A DNA stretch of 64,000 bases from assembly GCF_947623445.1 (NCBI RefSeq), contig NC_135243.1, forward strand, positions 8,186,501-8,250,500, written 5' to 3'. Shown piece by piece: positions 1-12,381 of this stretch. The position numbers and the translations under genes are program-made. Below the pieces are notes generated by a model. It was not told the origin of the DNA and ran no database searches. It saw only the letters and a program-made list of their open reading frames with translations. Within the stretch, counting starts at the first letter, position 1. Each line of letters begins with the position of its first letter. Source of the stretch: Clavelina lepadiformis (lineage: Eukaryota; Chordata; Ascidiacea; Aplousobranchia; Clavelinidae).

Positions 1-1426
1 ATGGCTAGAAATTGTTTTGCTTTCCGTTGTTTTAACAACATTCGTTTGTGAGAGTAGGCCTACACGTCGAGTGACGTTAATATGCAGTTGTGACGACAAT
101 GATGACAACTGGATGGAAGTGTTTGAAGAGATGCAGCAAAGGATGCAAGATCTGGAGAAAAAATTAGGTGAGCTAGCAGAGCAAATTAGCTAAAATAAAT
201 AATTCTATAATAGACGTAAGTAAACAATGTTTAAAATGTTGATATATTTCGAAAAAAAAACAAATAAAATTTTCAAAATGATTTTTACTACAATAAACAT
301 CTGGTGTATATGATGTATAGCCTACTGCAGTTACAGTATCTTAAAACATATTTCGTAACAGCACAAAATGCTAAAGATTTAAGTCATTTGAAAAGCAAAG
401 ATTGCAAAGATGTCTTTGATTCTGACTTCAATATTACTGGACTTTGTGGAATAAATGTAGGAGGAGAAATCAAGCAAGTGTTTGTGACATGGACACAAGT
501 GGAGGGAAATGGTTGGTAAATATTAATAAAAGTTGGTTTTTGAAAGCGATTGTATGTAATATCTTTGCAAAAACTTTTGAAAAAATTGTTATCTTTAACC
601 CCAGGTATTTCAACGAAGGATTGACGGAAGCGAAAAGTTTTATGGAGACTGGAGTTCTGACACCTACTGATTTTGGAGCAAATCCGGCCGATTTTGGCTT
701 GATAATTAGTATTCTTAATTTCTTACAAAACATTACAATAAGTAAAGACAGATATCATAACCCCGAATCGTTATTAAGTTTGGAATCTCTCCATCAAATC
801 ACAAGCAGAAGATATTACGAGTAGAACTTGAAGATGCAGAGAGCAACATGGCTTACGCTGAGTATAGGTAACTAGTTGCTACTAAATTTGACAAAGCATT
901 TAGTTATTTGTTGGCTTAAGCATTTATATAAGCATTTAGGGAATTATTTGTATGCATCCAATAAAATTTGTAGTATGATATTTATTGTTTGGCAGTACCT
1001 TTTCGATTGGACCAAGATCGGGAAATTACGTTTTGACTGTCAATGGATACACAGGAAATGCGAGTAAGAGATATAAGGCATGTATAAGTATAGTCTTTCG
1101 TATATATTCACAATCTTGCCTGTGGACTACTTTGATAGGTGTAAAACTTAAAGCAAGATTAATTTAATTGCAGGCGATTCGTTTACTGAGCACAATAATC
1201 GACCCTTCAGCACAAAAGATCAGGGTCATGATAATTACGAAGGTAACTGCGCACAAATCTTTTATGGTGCTTGGTGGTACAGAGCCTGCCACACTTCAAA
1301 TCGCAACGGTTATTACTTGACGCCTGGGCCTGATTCAACTGCAAGGGGAATTGACTGGAAATTCTGGAAAGGAGAGCATTACTCCATGGCATGAAGAGCG
1401 CTCAGATGAAGATACGACCTGCTTAA
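1..1426 (+). pseudogene. Fibrinogen C-terminal-domain (ficolin-like) secreted protein gene, decayed; 5' end outside window
   Basis: Exons can be traced at about <1-167, 362-515, 605-704, 779-867, 996-1063 and 1174-1426. Exon 1 encodes a hydrophobic signal-like stretch (WLEIVLLSVVLTTF), then a short coiled coil (EMQQRMQDLEKKL). Later exons encode a fibrinogen domain: DCKDVFDSDFN, CDMDTSGGKW, VFQRRIDGS, HQITSRRYYE, NYVLTVNGYTGNA, NYEGNCAQIFYGAWWYRACH. The frame breaks repeatedly. One T is missing between QVF and CDMD near 484. TGA follows SSDTY near 664. The frame shifts again at the DF-W-L motif near 700, where no GT donor is seen. A shift and TAG follow RRYYE near 822. Near the end an extra ATGGC-like repeat puts TGA at 1392-1394, while the expected tail KSAQMKIRP reads in another frame to TAA at 1424. 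The other spliced genes here show no such lesions, so decay is more likely than poor sequence. The family binds sugars in innate immunity or acts in matrix; this copy is probably inactive. Confidence 0.8.
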
Positions 1427-1464
1427 AAATGTTAATCTAACGATAACTTTTAAAAATAGTAAGA

Positions 1465-1470
1465 AATAAA
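1465..1470 (+). terminator. Polyadenylation signal AATAAA of the fibrinogen-like gene
   Basis: AATAAA lies about 40 bp after the ancestral stop codon, as expected for the 3' end of the fibrinogen-like gene. Confidence 0.5.
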
Positions 1471-2458
1471 GTTCCAATTAAGGGAATCAAAGGCTTATAC
1501 ATACGATAGAATGGTACCGGAAATTTCACACTAGTCCGCGCAGACAATAATATCAAAAAGCGTACGAATGTTATTGCCAATAAACCTTCCTTTTATGAAT
1601 CCATTTTGGTCATCGTTACTTATCGTTTCCATACGGTTGACCACATAACCGCGACGCGTCTTTCCCCGATTGGTGGCCTGCAGGCATTGTTGTGTAATGG
1701 GGTTTACCTTTGATGCAGAGCATGGATCAAAATGGCATTCCAGATATACGGACCCAGAATAAGAACTTTCGTTCTTGTTGTTTTTTACGGGTCCACTGTA
1801 AAGAATATTTTGTCATCGCTTTACTGTACAAGTCTGTTAGCGACTTTTCTTATATGTTCTTAATCCACGAATTTTATATTATAATACAAGAGAGGTGTGT
1901 TTATTCTACACGCCTGGTCAGGAGTGGGCCGTGAAAGCGGTGAACCGTGAAAGCTTTTCTAAAAACTCAGACAGACTAATTGATTAGACATTAATTGATA
2001 AGAGGCGTTAACGTCTCTTGGTAATGACTATACGAGTCTTTTTAGTGTTTAAAAATTTAATGGAAAAAGCTATTAAGTTGTTTTCATATGATATATTACT
2101 GTATAACTTAAAACTTAATCTAAACGTAAATTTGAATTTATGGTAACATTCTACATTCTTGGTAGAATGTACTTGGTTTACGTTGGTAACATTCTACTGT
2201 AATGGACAATACAATATGAATAATGCCCACAAATAAATTCTTCAGTTTTCATGAAATTGCGTATTCTTAACTGCTAGTTATATGCAAGTGCAAAAGCGTC
2301 TGGGTTTTAAAGAAGTAAAGGACGTCGTTAATATGCAGTTTAATGATAGTGACTTGTCAAACGCTTTTTCTAACAAAAGGAAATGATAAAGCAAGTATAC
2401 GAGAAAAAATGTAAGCATATATGTTGGTTCACGGTAAAAAGTAACAATGGCGTCAAAA
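1471..2458. other. Intergenic stretch, no gene recognised
   Basis: AT-rich DNA between two convergent genes. A small imperfect hairpin built on ACATTCTAC/GTAGAATGT occurs at about 2148-2206. No coding signal is convincing on either strand. Confidence 0.5.
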
Positions 2459-2464
2459 TTTATT
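2459..2464 (-). terminator. Possible polyadenylation signal of the epimerase gene
   Basis: AATAAA on the minus strand about 190 bp past the epimerase stop codon. It is the first canonical hexamer seen downstream. Confidence 0.35.
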
Positions 2465-2649
2465 CAACTATAAAACGCCAAAAGGAAACTATTATTTGAA
2501 AAAGTACTTTTTTATCTTGAATATGTACAAAGTTTAAAAATCAAAAAGAATCAAGATAAATAAATACTTGAAATACTGAGAGACATTTTCAATCTGTTAA
2601 ACTGGAATGGTGAACAAAAAGAATTACACTAAAAACACAGTGTGGCCAA

Positions 2650-5600
2650 TCACACGTTCTTACATCGAGGTATTTCGTCAGCACGCAAATTAGGAATGAT
2701 TTTGAGTAGCTCGACAATTCCCTCTTCCATGCTTATGTGAGCCTTGTAGCCCAAGTTGCGTATACGCTCGTAGGATACCGCGTAATCGCGCTTGTCTGCG
2801 TCCGAACCGCTGTTGGATTCGGTGATGCTGCAGCCTTCCACGTTGTTTTCGATAAGCTTGGCGACCTGAAGCTTGGTCATGTTCATTGATTCGTCTCCAA
2901 CATTAAACGGCTTTCCACTCATGGCTCTATAAAGGGGAAACAGTGAAACGTATTAGCTAATGACGAAAGGTGATCCTACGAACATTAAAGTATAGTTTTC
3001 AGTCTTAGTTTAACAGAGATATAACAATAACCAAACTTTCAATACATGGGACTAAAACTAATTTCGTAGCCACGGGGACCAAGTCTTTCAAACAAGAGCT
3101 AGGCGCAAAAATGTCTTAAGCGTTACAGTTATATTTACAGTATAAGCATACGGCATTTAGAGATATAGAAGTTGGATTGTGCTCAGCGATATGTAGTTTA
3201 AAGGCTAAAATTATCCTCAAAGTATACTTAATTTAAGATGCTCAAAATATCAGGATTATAATGAAAGTAAGGATGCATAAACAACGTATAAGAACAAAGA
3301 ACGAAATGCAACAATGTGTAAGAGAAATAATAAAATGGTTGTGACAATAATTGGCAGAATGATGTCCGTATTTGCATAAAAGAAAGAAACCTATTCCAGC
3401 ACATGAATAAGCACTGTTGACTAACTAATTCCAGTTTTCAACTTTTTAAAGTTTGCAATAATGAAGTTAAGCCTTTGTGTAGATTTATAATGGCTTTGTC
3501 ACGAAATTTTCACGTACTAATTCTTTTTATAATAACAAACGTGTTATAGTTTAGCAACGCACTATTCTTATACAGTATATCACTATTGATTTGTTTTTAG
3601 ATCTATATTTAGAGGTATTTCACCCACGATGCGTGACTTCGTACTGTGGAGTACGAATGTTTTGTGACACTTGTTATTCTTTTTATTGTTTTTTTTTGTA
3701 AGTTGTAAATACACGAAATTTAGAGCTTTTACGCCCTCCCCTTTTCAACTCTTGCCCAAGGCAGGTTACACTGCCCGCGATTCCTTGTCTCGCTCCTAAC
3801 TACGGTAAACTTCGCGGTGGTGATGGGAACTTGGTTTTATTCTACGTTTAGAGTTTGCTTAAGGAGCACTGGTGCTTTTATTGGCAGTAAGTGAAGAACG
3901 TTGATTTTATTCTACATATGCTCGAATGAACGTTATTAAAAGTTAGAAGATACAGAGATTGGCTATGTGACCAGAAGTAAGAGCAGGAAGTTTCCTGAAC
4001 TGGAGAATTTAGCGCGACACTTGTACAAAAACATGTCCTTGGGCTGATGGCAAAGATAAATTCGGGGTACGTGAAGTATGACATCAAATACTGCCACGTT
4101 AGTTTGATAATAACCTAGGAAAAAGTTCACTATCAAGCGGTGTACCGCTTGAGGATTGAGATTGGGGAAAGTGCATGGTCGGTTGGTCGCTGATATAGCT
4201 GTTGCGTAGGAGCTGAGAAATTCTTGCATATTGTGTCGAATCAAACTCAAGATGCTTTCTGCGTTTCTTACGTTGCTGCGTGCACAGTAGGTTGTTCGTT
4301 GGACTCCTTTTATTTTCTTTGTGTGTAAAAGTGTGCGACTACATTTAAATCTAGCAGTAAAGTCCAAATTTTCTTCGCCTATAGCATAAAACCTGTCTCC
4401 GAAACTACAAGTAGCAAACAGCAACATTAGCAGAAGCCAAAATTGCAAAAAATCAAATAGGTTCCAGCTGGAGTTATCAGGGATTAATTGATTTAGACTT
4501 TAGAGTTTGATTAGAAAGTAGGTATGATTTCGGTATAGTTTAGCAAGTGGGAACTTTTAAATGAAGTTACCACTTATTCAAAATCGCACCTAACCTACGT
4601 TTATTACTGGTGTAATGTTAGCTAAGTAAAATCTCACCAAACGTTCAGCATAAATCCAAACAGTCTCATAAGAAAATACACCAAAAACACACAAATTTCA
4701 TAAAAATATATTTGACTACTAATCACGAAAATGGCCAACCTCAACCAAAGTCTGTCTTGCCTCGTTCCTAACAGTAACGACAAAATTTCAGTTATAGGTT
4801 TGGCAAAAGCACACAGAACTTACTTGTAATGTTGCAAAGAGAATACAAATGCCCGCGCCGCGTCTCTGACGTGAAGGAATGTTCTTCTAAATCCTCCCTC
4901 GTACAGGTCAAAGGTCCTCATGCTTAACGCCTTCGAAGTCAGGTCGTTGACTAACAAGTCCAGGCGAAGTCGCGGGGAGACCTGCACAACAAAATACGAT
5001 CACGTGACCATATCTTTGAGGTTATAGATTCGCTTATAACCACGTGAAGTTTGCTCTTGCTGCTCCATGGCTATATGCCGGATGAAAATCAACACTTGAT
5101 CACAAACTATTCAAATCTTCTTCGATTGATTATTACTTAGAATTGTTTTTCGGTGTTTGTGTTTCATCAGCTCAAGCTAGATCGGTTTTTAAGTATAATT
5201 TGCAACATGTACCCTACTTCAGTGTTCAGTAATATGCCTAATACTGTAAATTGGTAAACTTCACACACAATTACCTGCAGTAGGTATATATTTCTGTAAA
5301 AGCACATGGTACCAAAAATTGTCTTAAGTTTTACGTGCAGCTCATTGCTCTTCTATAGGGGTATTATAATTGTGTATAGAACACCAGTATACCCGTACCA
5401 CAATATTTTCAGCTTTCATAAAAACTTACTCCAAACACAGTTGCGAGGCGGAGCGCAACGCCTCCGGCTGCAATGGCAACTTTCTCGCCTTCCGCCTTCG
5501 TTTCACCATAAAGAGTGATTGGGCTGATGGGAATTTCTTCCGTGCAAATTCCAGTAACGATGCCATAGCATGAACCTAAACGAACGTTACTTATTATTAC

Positions 5601-7898
5601 GTAGCAGTGAAATACCTGGTATGTTTCATACCCTTGAATTTGCTTTTATTAAAGTATGACGTACTTTGGGACACTTATCACGTCACATTCTAAACACGTA
5701 ATCAGTGTAGGCCTAGTGACCTACCGGTTGAAGCGTACACAAGCTTTTTTCCGGGTTCCATAGCATTCACAACATTTTTAGTGCCTTGTATGTTGATCGT
5801 CTTTGCCAACTCCGGGTCTTTTGAGCATGCTGGATAGCCAACGATGGCTGCTAAATGTATGATGGCATCTGCTTTCTTCACCACCTTTGAAAAAGACAAT
5901 TCTTTGTTAATTGTGAAGCCACAATGGAACAGGTGTGGACGTTATGCTTCACTGGACAGGTAACAATTGATTGAACATATCTATCAACTGTGTGTAGGAT
6001 AGAATATTTCGCAATGAACTTGTAAATGCCTTAGGCATATTGACTTTTCAGTTCGGCATTTTTGTAATTACAGTGGTTTTCTTTGTAATAGCTGTGGATT
6101 ACAGTACCTTATTTGAAGCTATGTTTTTGAGTTTTCAATATTAAGATCATATGAACAACTTAGTAAACTCAGATATTCAAATTACAAATTAAAATGATTT
6201 TACAGTCACGGGAAAAGACTCACGAAATCTTTTGAACGTGTAATTTTTTGGTAGATAAGACATTTTTTGTAAATATTGGACCAACAAAGCGAGAAGCAAC
6301 CCATTAATGGAACTACTGCTGTTTTTTAATGCGTGGACGCTATACCCTTACCAAATTTTTTAGGAAATAAATTTATCAAAAAATCTTTGCTATTTGAAGA
6401 CATTTTTTTAAGGTATGGCTTCCGGTTCATCTGCGTCACAAAACTAAAACGACATAGGCCTAGCGCCCTAGCCTAACTAAACTGAAAACGCCAAGAAAAG
6501 TTTTGAATAGATTTGCAGAAATATTCTTGATTCGGCCTAATTCATTGAGCGTTATCACCAAAGATTTCATATCGAGTCGAATCCTAAATTAACATTTGAA
6601 ACAAATCGTGACCAACTTGGAAACAACCAACAGTGCCAGACAAAGGCATGATTTATTTTATTTTGCACTAACGGGTAACAGCACCAGAGTTGTAAACTGG
6701 ACTCGTAATGTCAACCCGAACCCGAAAATTTATTTGAAGCCCGATTTAGGCCCGAAAGCTAAATTTAATGAATAGATTAAAGTCATCTTTTGATGCTATT
6801 TTTTGACTGTCATCGTTTTATAAATCACGCTTTTCTCTCTGCGGGAGGTTTTTAGCACATTCGTGAAAAGAAAGTGAAATTACGACTGAAATGTGGCAGA
6901 GTGTGAGTACAAATTGGTCCGAATCTGGCCCGAATTTTTTTTGAATTTTCAAACTTAAATCCGAATTTGAACCAGATCTGAAAAGCCCAGCCCCGACTAA
7001 CAACTCTGAACAGCAGCATTACGTAACTATAACATAAAAAACTGGTTTTTCAACATATGATATTTTTATGCATTACCGCATCCTATAACTTAAAGATGGT
7101 TGATTAACTGTACGTATAATAGCCCAGGGCCTTATTATAACAAAGAAAATTGCTACTCGACCGCAAACATGCCTCCAAAATGGGAACTATCATGCTGTCT
7201 TTAAACACGTACAGAGAAGATAAAACTAAAACGTTCGATAGCTTCATCCATCTTACCTCGGCAACTCTCTTCTCATCCAATATATCACCGTTGATGATGG
7301 TCAAATTGGGGTTGTTTGCGACGGACTGTAGTGACGAAATTCCCCACCTGCGCAGAAGTGCGAATGTCAAAGATTTTATAATTAATTACTGTAATTGCCG
7401 TGCACACCATGTATTACGGAGAATTGTCTTTTATTCACGACTGACAGATATAAATTGTTTTGGACAGCCAATCGATCGATTAAATTTAGTAAAGGCGTCT
7501 TAGACATATTTCGTAATAGTTACATTTTCATCGGTAAAATTACAATCGCTTATAAATTGAACAGAATGGATCAATAAAAGTGTCTTATTTTCAAAAAGAC
7601 TAAGTTACGTTACGCCAATTTAAAAATTTACTGTACACCAGTTTCAGCTTGTTGAAACAATAAGTTTCAATACAATTACCGTGTCTTGTATTTAAAAAAC
7701 AATACTTAATAAGGTGCTATCATCACATGCACACAATTTAACAACCACAACGTACTTGAAGATGTCGTACACGATCACATCGTAACCGTCATCCAGTAGA
7801 AGTGGAACAATGGAAGATCCGAGATACCCCGCTCCTCCTGTGACTAGGACGCAACGTATCTCTTCATCATCACGACCGTTTGGCATTCCTGGACTCAT
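2650..7898 (-). CDS. NAD-dependent sugar-nucleotide epimerase/dehydratase (extended SDR)
   Basis: Six exons in transcript order: 7898-7756, 7347-7257, 5884-5725, 5575-5430, 4981-4824, 2926-2650. All junctions are GT-AG with consistent phase, giving 324 residues, the usual length for extended short-chain dehydrogenases. The N-terminal Rossmann loop is [10 protein letters not shown] (about residues 19-28), an acidic VYD ends strand 2, and HLAAIVGYP follows in the third segment. The catalytic tyrosine and lysine are in YGETK (Tyr154, Lys158), preceded by the conserved YAST segment. The C-terminal half has [22 protein letters not shown] and RRTFLHVRD, typical of NDP-sugar epimerases and dehydratases. 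No signal peptide is seen, so the enzyme is probably cytosolic. The exact substrate cannot be told. The motif wording ([20 protein letters not shown]) is closest in my memory to bacterial family members, but five introns show a settled animal gene. Introns hold a MITE and a possible nested reading frame. Confidence 0.9.
3963..4448 (-). CDS. Possible nested intronic gene for a small secreted protein
   Basis: An uninterrupted 161-codon frame lies in the last intron of the epimerase, on the same strand. It begins with a good signal-peptide-like segment ([17 protein letters not shown]) and then has a mixed soluble region with several cysteines (near [31 protein letters not shown]). The frame ends in a hydrophobic LLLLLVT tail. 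It is long for random DNA of this composition, but no family is recognised and no partner exons or promoter are seen. It may be a chance frame or part of an old repeat. Confidence 0.3.
   Translation of the reverse strand: MQFWLLLMLLFATCSFGDRFYAIGEENLDFTARFKCSRTLLHTKKIKGVQRTTYCARSNVRNAESILSLIRHNMQEFLSSYATAISATNRPCTFPNLNPQAVHRLIVNFFLGYYQTNVAVFDVILHVPRIYLCHQPKDMFLYKCRAKFSSSGNFLLLLLVT
6685..7008. mobile_element. hAT-type MITE in an epimerase intron
   Basis: Terminal inverted repeats CAGAGTTGT...ACAACTCTG are flanked by 8-bp direct repeats AACAGCAC (6677-6684) and AACAGCAG (7009-7016), one mismatch apart. The 8-bp duplication and CAG...CTG ends are typical of hAT elements. The interior carries CCCGAA/TTCGGG-rich repeats and no coding frame. 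Confidence 0.8.
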
Positions 7899-10176
7899 TT
7901 TTACTTTAGGCGTAGAGCAAATAACTAAAACTTAATTGCTTTTTCTGTAAGAAACGTTTTCCAATTAATTGGGGGAGCACCTTACACATAAAAGTACTTT
8001 TCTACTTTACTACCTTAGCCGGGTATCTAACAAATCTTAGATATAATTTTCTTTTGTTCAGTCACAGAATCGACAAGGCACAGTTCCTTCTGCGGCGTGA
8101 ACTTTTGCGAAGCTTAATAGTAGATTTGGCTGTGAGTTTTTATTGAATGTCATGGAACTAGTTAGCCCGGTTGATCAGGTGAAAAGAGCGCCGTAAGGCA
8201 TGACATTCTGCCACGTCCTAAGCGTTATAAAATATAGAGTTCATGAGCAATATAGTACTGTTACCGGCCTTTTTCTGTTGCTGGTTCGAAGAAACCTGCA
8301 GTTAGCTATATGAGATTGCATAGCAAACGGCCAAAACAAGACACTTCTACATAGCACTACTGGTTTCGGTAGAGCAGTCCTTTGTTATACAATAAAGGAG
8401 GCGTTATCAAATGAATAAGTGCTTCTGGCCGAAGGCAGACAAGACTGAAAATCAGAAAACAACGTTACACTCCTCCTCCTCCTCCAATCAATTTCACTTA
8501 CGTATTGTTTGAACATCAATTAGCATAACTGGCTATATTTGTTACTAGCCACTATTTTGTTACCCAAATGAATTTACGAATTATTTAAGGGAACCCTTTC
8601 GACTACGGATACCATAGTGGGCCACGGAACAAAGGTTTACAAAAACGAATCTTTACACACAGCAAAATGGCACACAAGTGGCAGAAACTACAATTACCAC
8701 ACCAAAAATAGAAAACGCAAATTTAACAACGTGTAGTATTTTTATACAGATAATGTAAACACAACATTACATTACAAACCACAGCAAAATTAACTTGGTG
8801 TAAGACAAATTTAGACAGCATGATTATATTAACACAATAACACAAACAAAATAAAGAGTATCGGTGGGTTACAAATCACGCTTCATGCCAATAACACTAC
8901 AAAAAGTATAAAAACGTGGGAACCCACAAATACGATTTTTAAAAGGCCCAGGGACAACAGGCTTAAACAAGCGAGTTCAACTCGTTAACTCACGCTTTTC
9001 TCGTTTTGAAAATTGGAATAGAGCAAAACGAGCTCACACGTCTTTTTGGTCTGTCAAACTCGACCCATACGTATATCGTGGATCTCCACGCTTAGAATCC
9101 AGTTACCCAAGGCCGGATTAATCTGGTGCAGGGTCTATAGCGCAAAAAGGCTGCCCTAGTATTTTTGGATTATATTGGAAATTGTCTTGTCTCTATGATT
9201 CAAAACTGTAAGTCCAGTATATGCATATCGGCGAAAACGGTCAGGTCAGCCTATAAATTTGATTTAAAGAAAAATTCGTGTTTGAGGAAACTCTACAAGA
9301 AGCTGTTTCTTATAACACTTGAGCCAAAACTGAAGAAATGAAAGTTTGAGTAGAAGCTTCGAGCTAATATTCACCAAAATCTAGCGTATAAATCTTCAAG
9401 CCATTAATAGTAGTAATTAATTTTACAACCATTAATATCAAACAAAAGGCTGTTAATGAAAAATCGTTGTTATTATTATTAGAATTATTCAAAACTGCAA
9501 CAACTACAGCAATCCGAACCGCTTGTCATATAATCAGAAAAAGATATATACATGTTTTAGTAGCACTGGTAAAACCGGTTATTCCAAGCATGTGGCAAAC
9601 ATATTTTCACTTTGACGTAAATGTAGGTCTCGTTTTTTTTATGCGGCCTATATATACAGACAGCACGTAACAAACCTGTAGTACCGGTCGAATAGTTTCT
9701 TAGGTGACAGACAAGTTAAACAAGAGACCTTTAAAGTGTTGCTTCCTGGACAATGATGATATAATCATTGCCAGATGCGTTATGAGGTCACGTTGTTAAA
9801 TATGCATCCATAGCCTATTGCAGGTATACAACTCAAAACGTAACAGATTACATTATCAAATCATTTCTATCAACTAATTACATTATACTGTAGTTGCATT
9901 AATTATATCAGTCAAATTATAGTTACAATGGCTACATTCTGCTGCAGTGGATATAGCAGACAAGCTGCTGACCTTTTTTAAAAGACAACACTGGCTATGG
10001 TTATTTTCCAGTATTATCGTCGTTGATAGACTTATTTCCAAGCACTCATAGAATATCCTTAAATTTTATAATAAATTTGATTTATGCGTTGAAGTATATC
10101 AATGCCATAACTGCCATGCACCAATTTCCTGGTACAGGAAAAAATGACTAAGGTGTAACTTCTCTATATCATAGGC
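7899..10176. other. Intergenic stretch upstream of the epimerase, no gene recognised
   Basis: This should contain the epimerase promoter and 5' UTR, but no clear motif is seen. At about 9112 a segment reading AAGGCCGGATTAATC looks like one end of another MITE family, and no matching second end was found. Confidence 0.4.
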
Positions 10177-10454
10177 CATGGGCCGGCCTTAGGCCAATCC
10201 GAGAGATGCGACTACGTTGGGCCCCACGCTGTTTGGCAAAAAAAATAACAATTTAGCTTTAACTTTGCGGAAATCACAAGGTTATTTCTCAATTTCTTCT
10301 CCATGAAAACTTCTGGTGAAAATATAGCTGATTTACAAAGAGTTGATATTCAGTTTACATTCTGATACTAAATTATTACCGCAAATTAAGTTGTTAAAAA
10401 TCGGCAAGAAATCCCATTATCAGTTCTTGCTTGCACTTGCTAAGGCCGGCCCTG
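10177..10454. mobile_element. MITE with GGGCCGGCCTTAG ends
   Basis: The left end CATGGGCCGGCCTTAG and right end CTAAGGCCGGCCCTG are inverted copies, one base different in length, about 278 bp apart. CAG/CTG-like ends suggest hAT, but no clean target duplication is visible, so it is an old or altered copy. No coding capacity. Confidence 0.65.
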
Positions 10455-10766
10455 AATATTCAAATATAGCCTTGATGCGAACTTAACACAAAGCACGCGA
10501 TAACTAATTACATGCCCCAGTCGGAGCTTACTTATAAACACGTCAGAGCAAGCTCTTTGTAATGTAGTTCGATAAAATTAAGATACGAAAATGCCTTTAG
10601 GTGGAAAAAACACAAATGAAAACCGAAAAGAGCCCGCGGTAAAATTTTTTAATCTTTTGCCATACCACCATATTTCCATCTTGAAAACAACAGCGACTAC
10701 TCATGACGAACTATGTTGATAAAGTGCAACAATGAAATTTTCGTTGTAAAAAGTTTGTTCAATATA

Positions 10767-11529
10767 CAGTCGACTCCGCTTAATTCGGACACTTTGGTTC
10801 CGCTCACTTTTGGCCGAATTAAGCGGAGAAACGGCTTTGTCCGAATTAAGCGGAAAATTAATTGTTCGTTTCATGGTCATGCGTAAAGGCAGACAACGCA
10901 TTTAAAATACTGTTGTGTTGCGTAATAAATGAATTGCAGCTGCGCTATACTGCAGTAATTGGCACTGATCGCACAAAAAGCACAAGAGTTATACCTTCAG
11001 GTTAGTTGTATTGTACAGTATTTCGATACCAAACCATTCAACAAATGCCGTATATCTGTATACTGTATTTTGATGTCCCCACCAACCCAGCTAACTGCCT
11101 AACTGTCAAGGAAGCGTCTTTATTTTTTTCTTCGTTTACTTTAGTGAGCAATTTCACTTTTTCTGCAAAACTTTTCTGTACCATTCTGTTTTACAAGATG
11201 GACGCAATTGTACCGAAGTAAAAGCGACTATGAAGCTGGCACGGCCTTATATCAGTTCATTGTCGATTGTTACTGCATCGATCGTCATTGTTTCACCATA
11301 ATCACTCATAATGTAATTGCATCTTGTGTTAAAACGGACGAAGCACTGTTTATTGTGTCATAACCTAACTATAGGAATTGCGAACCTGTGTCCGAATTAA
11401 GCGGAGAATTGTCCGAATTAACGGGAGTTTTTTACGTTCAATTTTTACTTTTGTTCCGTTCCCGAGCATTTTGGCCGAATAAAGCGGTTGTCCGGGTTAT
11501 CCGGTGTCCGAATTAAGCGGATTCGACTG
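10767..11529. mobile_element. pogo/Tigger-like non-autonomous DNA transposon
   Basis: Ends CAGTCGACTCCGCTTAATTCGG and the inverted CCGAATTAAGCGGATTCGACTG are each flanked by TA (10765-10766 and 11530-11531), as in Tc1/mariner-pogo insertions. TIR-like words (GTCCGAATTAAGCGG or its complement) recur inside both ends, near 10813, 10848, 11390, 11410, 11472 and 11505. About 763 bp long with no transposase frame. Confidence 0.85.
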
Positions 11530-12175
11530 TAGTATGTTGTATTTTGACGTGTAGAGAAAGGTTTTAGTATCTTGAACATAAATCGTTCAACAAATACAGA
11601 TGAAGGATAATATATGAAAGGCATAAAAATATTTATGCATAATGTAAACATGTAATTCACTGCATTTGCTTCTTCTAATTATTTCATATTGGTCGCGACA
11701 GTTCTTTGTTTTTCATTGTTGCCTATTGCCGAAAAAATCTTTATCATGTACGGAATAGGCTACCACAATCATATTCCATCAGATATTAGTAAAACTGGAA
11801 TTGCCTGCATGTGTTTCCATATCAAACGATAGAAACCAAAACTGCCAAGAGACTTTAATCTACCCATGGCACGCACCTTGGCAATTAGCATGAAAATATA
11901 CGAACAATGGCACTATATAGGTTATAACAACAAAATTATGAACAACGCTTAAAACACATAAGTTTTCTGATTTGTTATTGGTTTTACCTTGATAGCTAAA
12001 GTGCTTTATCACGTCCATCACGTCTGATTGCCGATTATATCCCGAGGTGTCATATATTGCCTGCTATACTTGTCTTAACCTATAATGTCCTACAAGAATT
12101 CTCGTGTTTGGAGAAAAGGCTTTTATGAACACAAAGGGCAGCCTTAATTGCTGCTCTTATAACTGATGCTGAGGT

Positions 12176-12381
12176 ATATGCAACCGGTGCATAAGAAATC
12201 TATACATGTGCATGTCTCACCCACTCAAAGTCGGATGAAACGTACAATACATGTACGTTTACTAAAAACAAGGCAAACACATTTTTTGTATGCGTTTGCA
12301 TTTCTACTCGTACATTTTATCCGTAGTTGAGTGAGTGAGACATGCGCATGTGTAGATTTCTTATGCATGAGTTGCATACCT
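12176..12381. repeat. Foldback (long imperfect inverted repeat)
   Basis: The left arm beginning TATGCAACCGGTGCATAAGA and the right arm ending CTTATGCATGAGTTGCATAC are inverted copies of about 65 bp, sharing ACATG.GCATGTCTCAC, around a loop of about 70 bp. It looks like a small foldback MITE. No coding frame. Confidence 0.7.

Noticed and set aside
8281..8380. tRNA-like words (GGTTCGAAG, GGTAGAGCAG)
   Set aside because: The A- and B-box-like words are in the wrong order and no cloverleaf can be formed.
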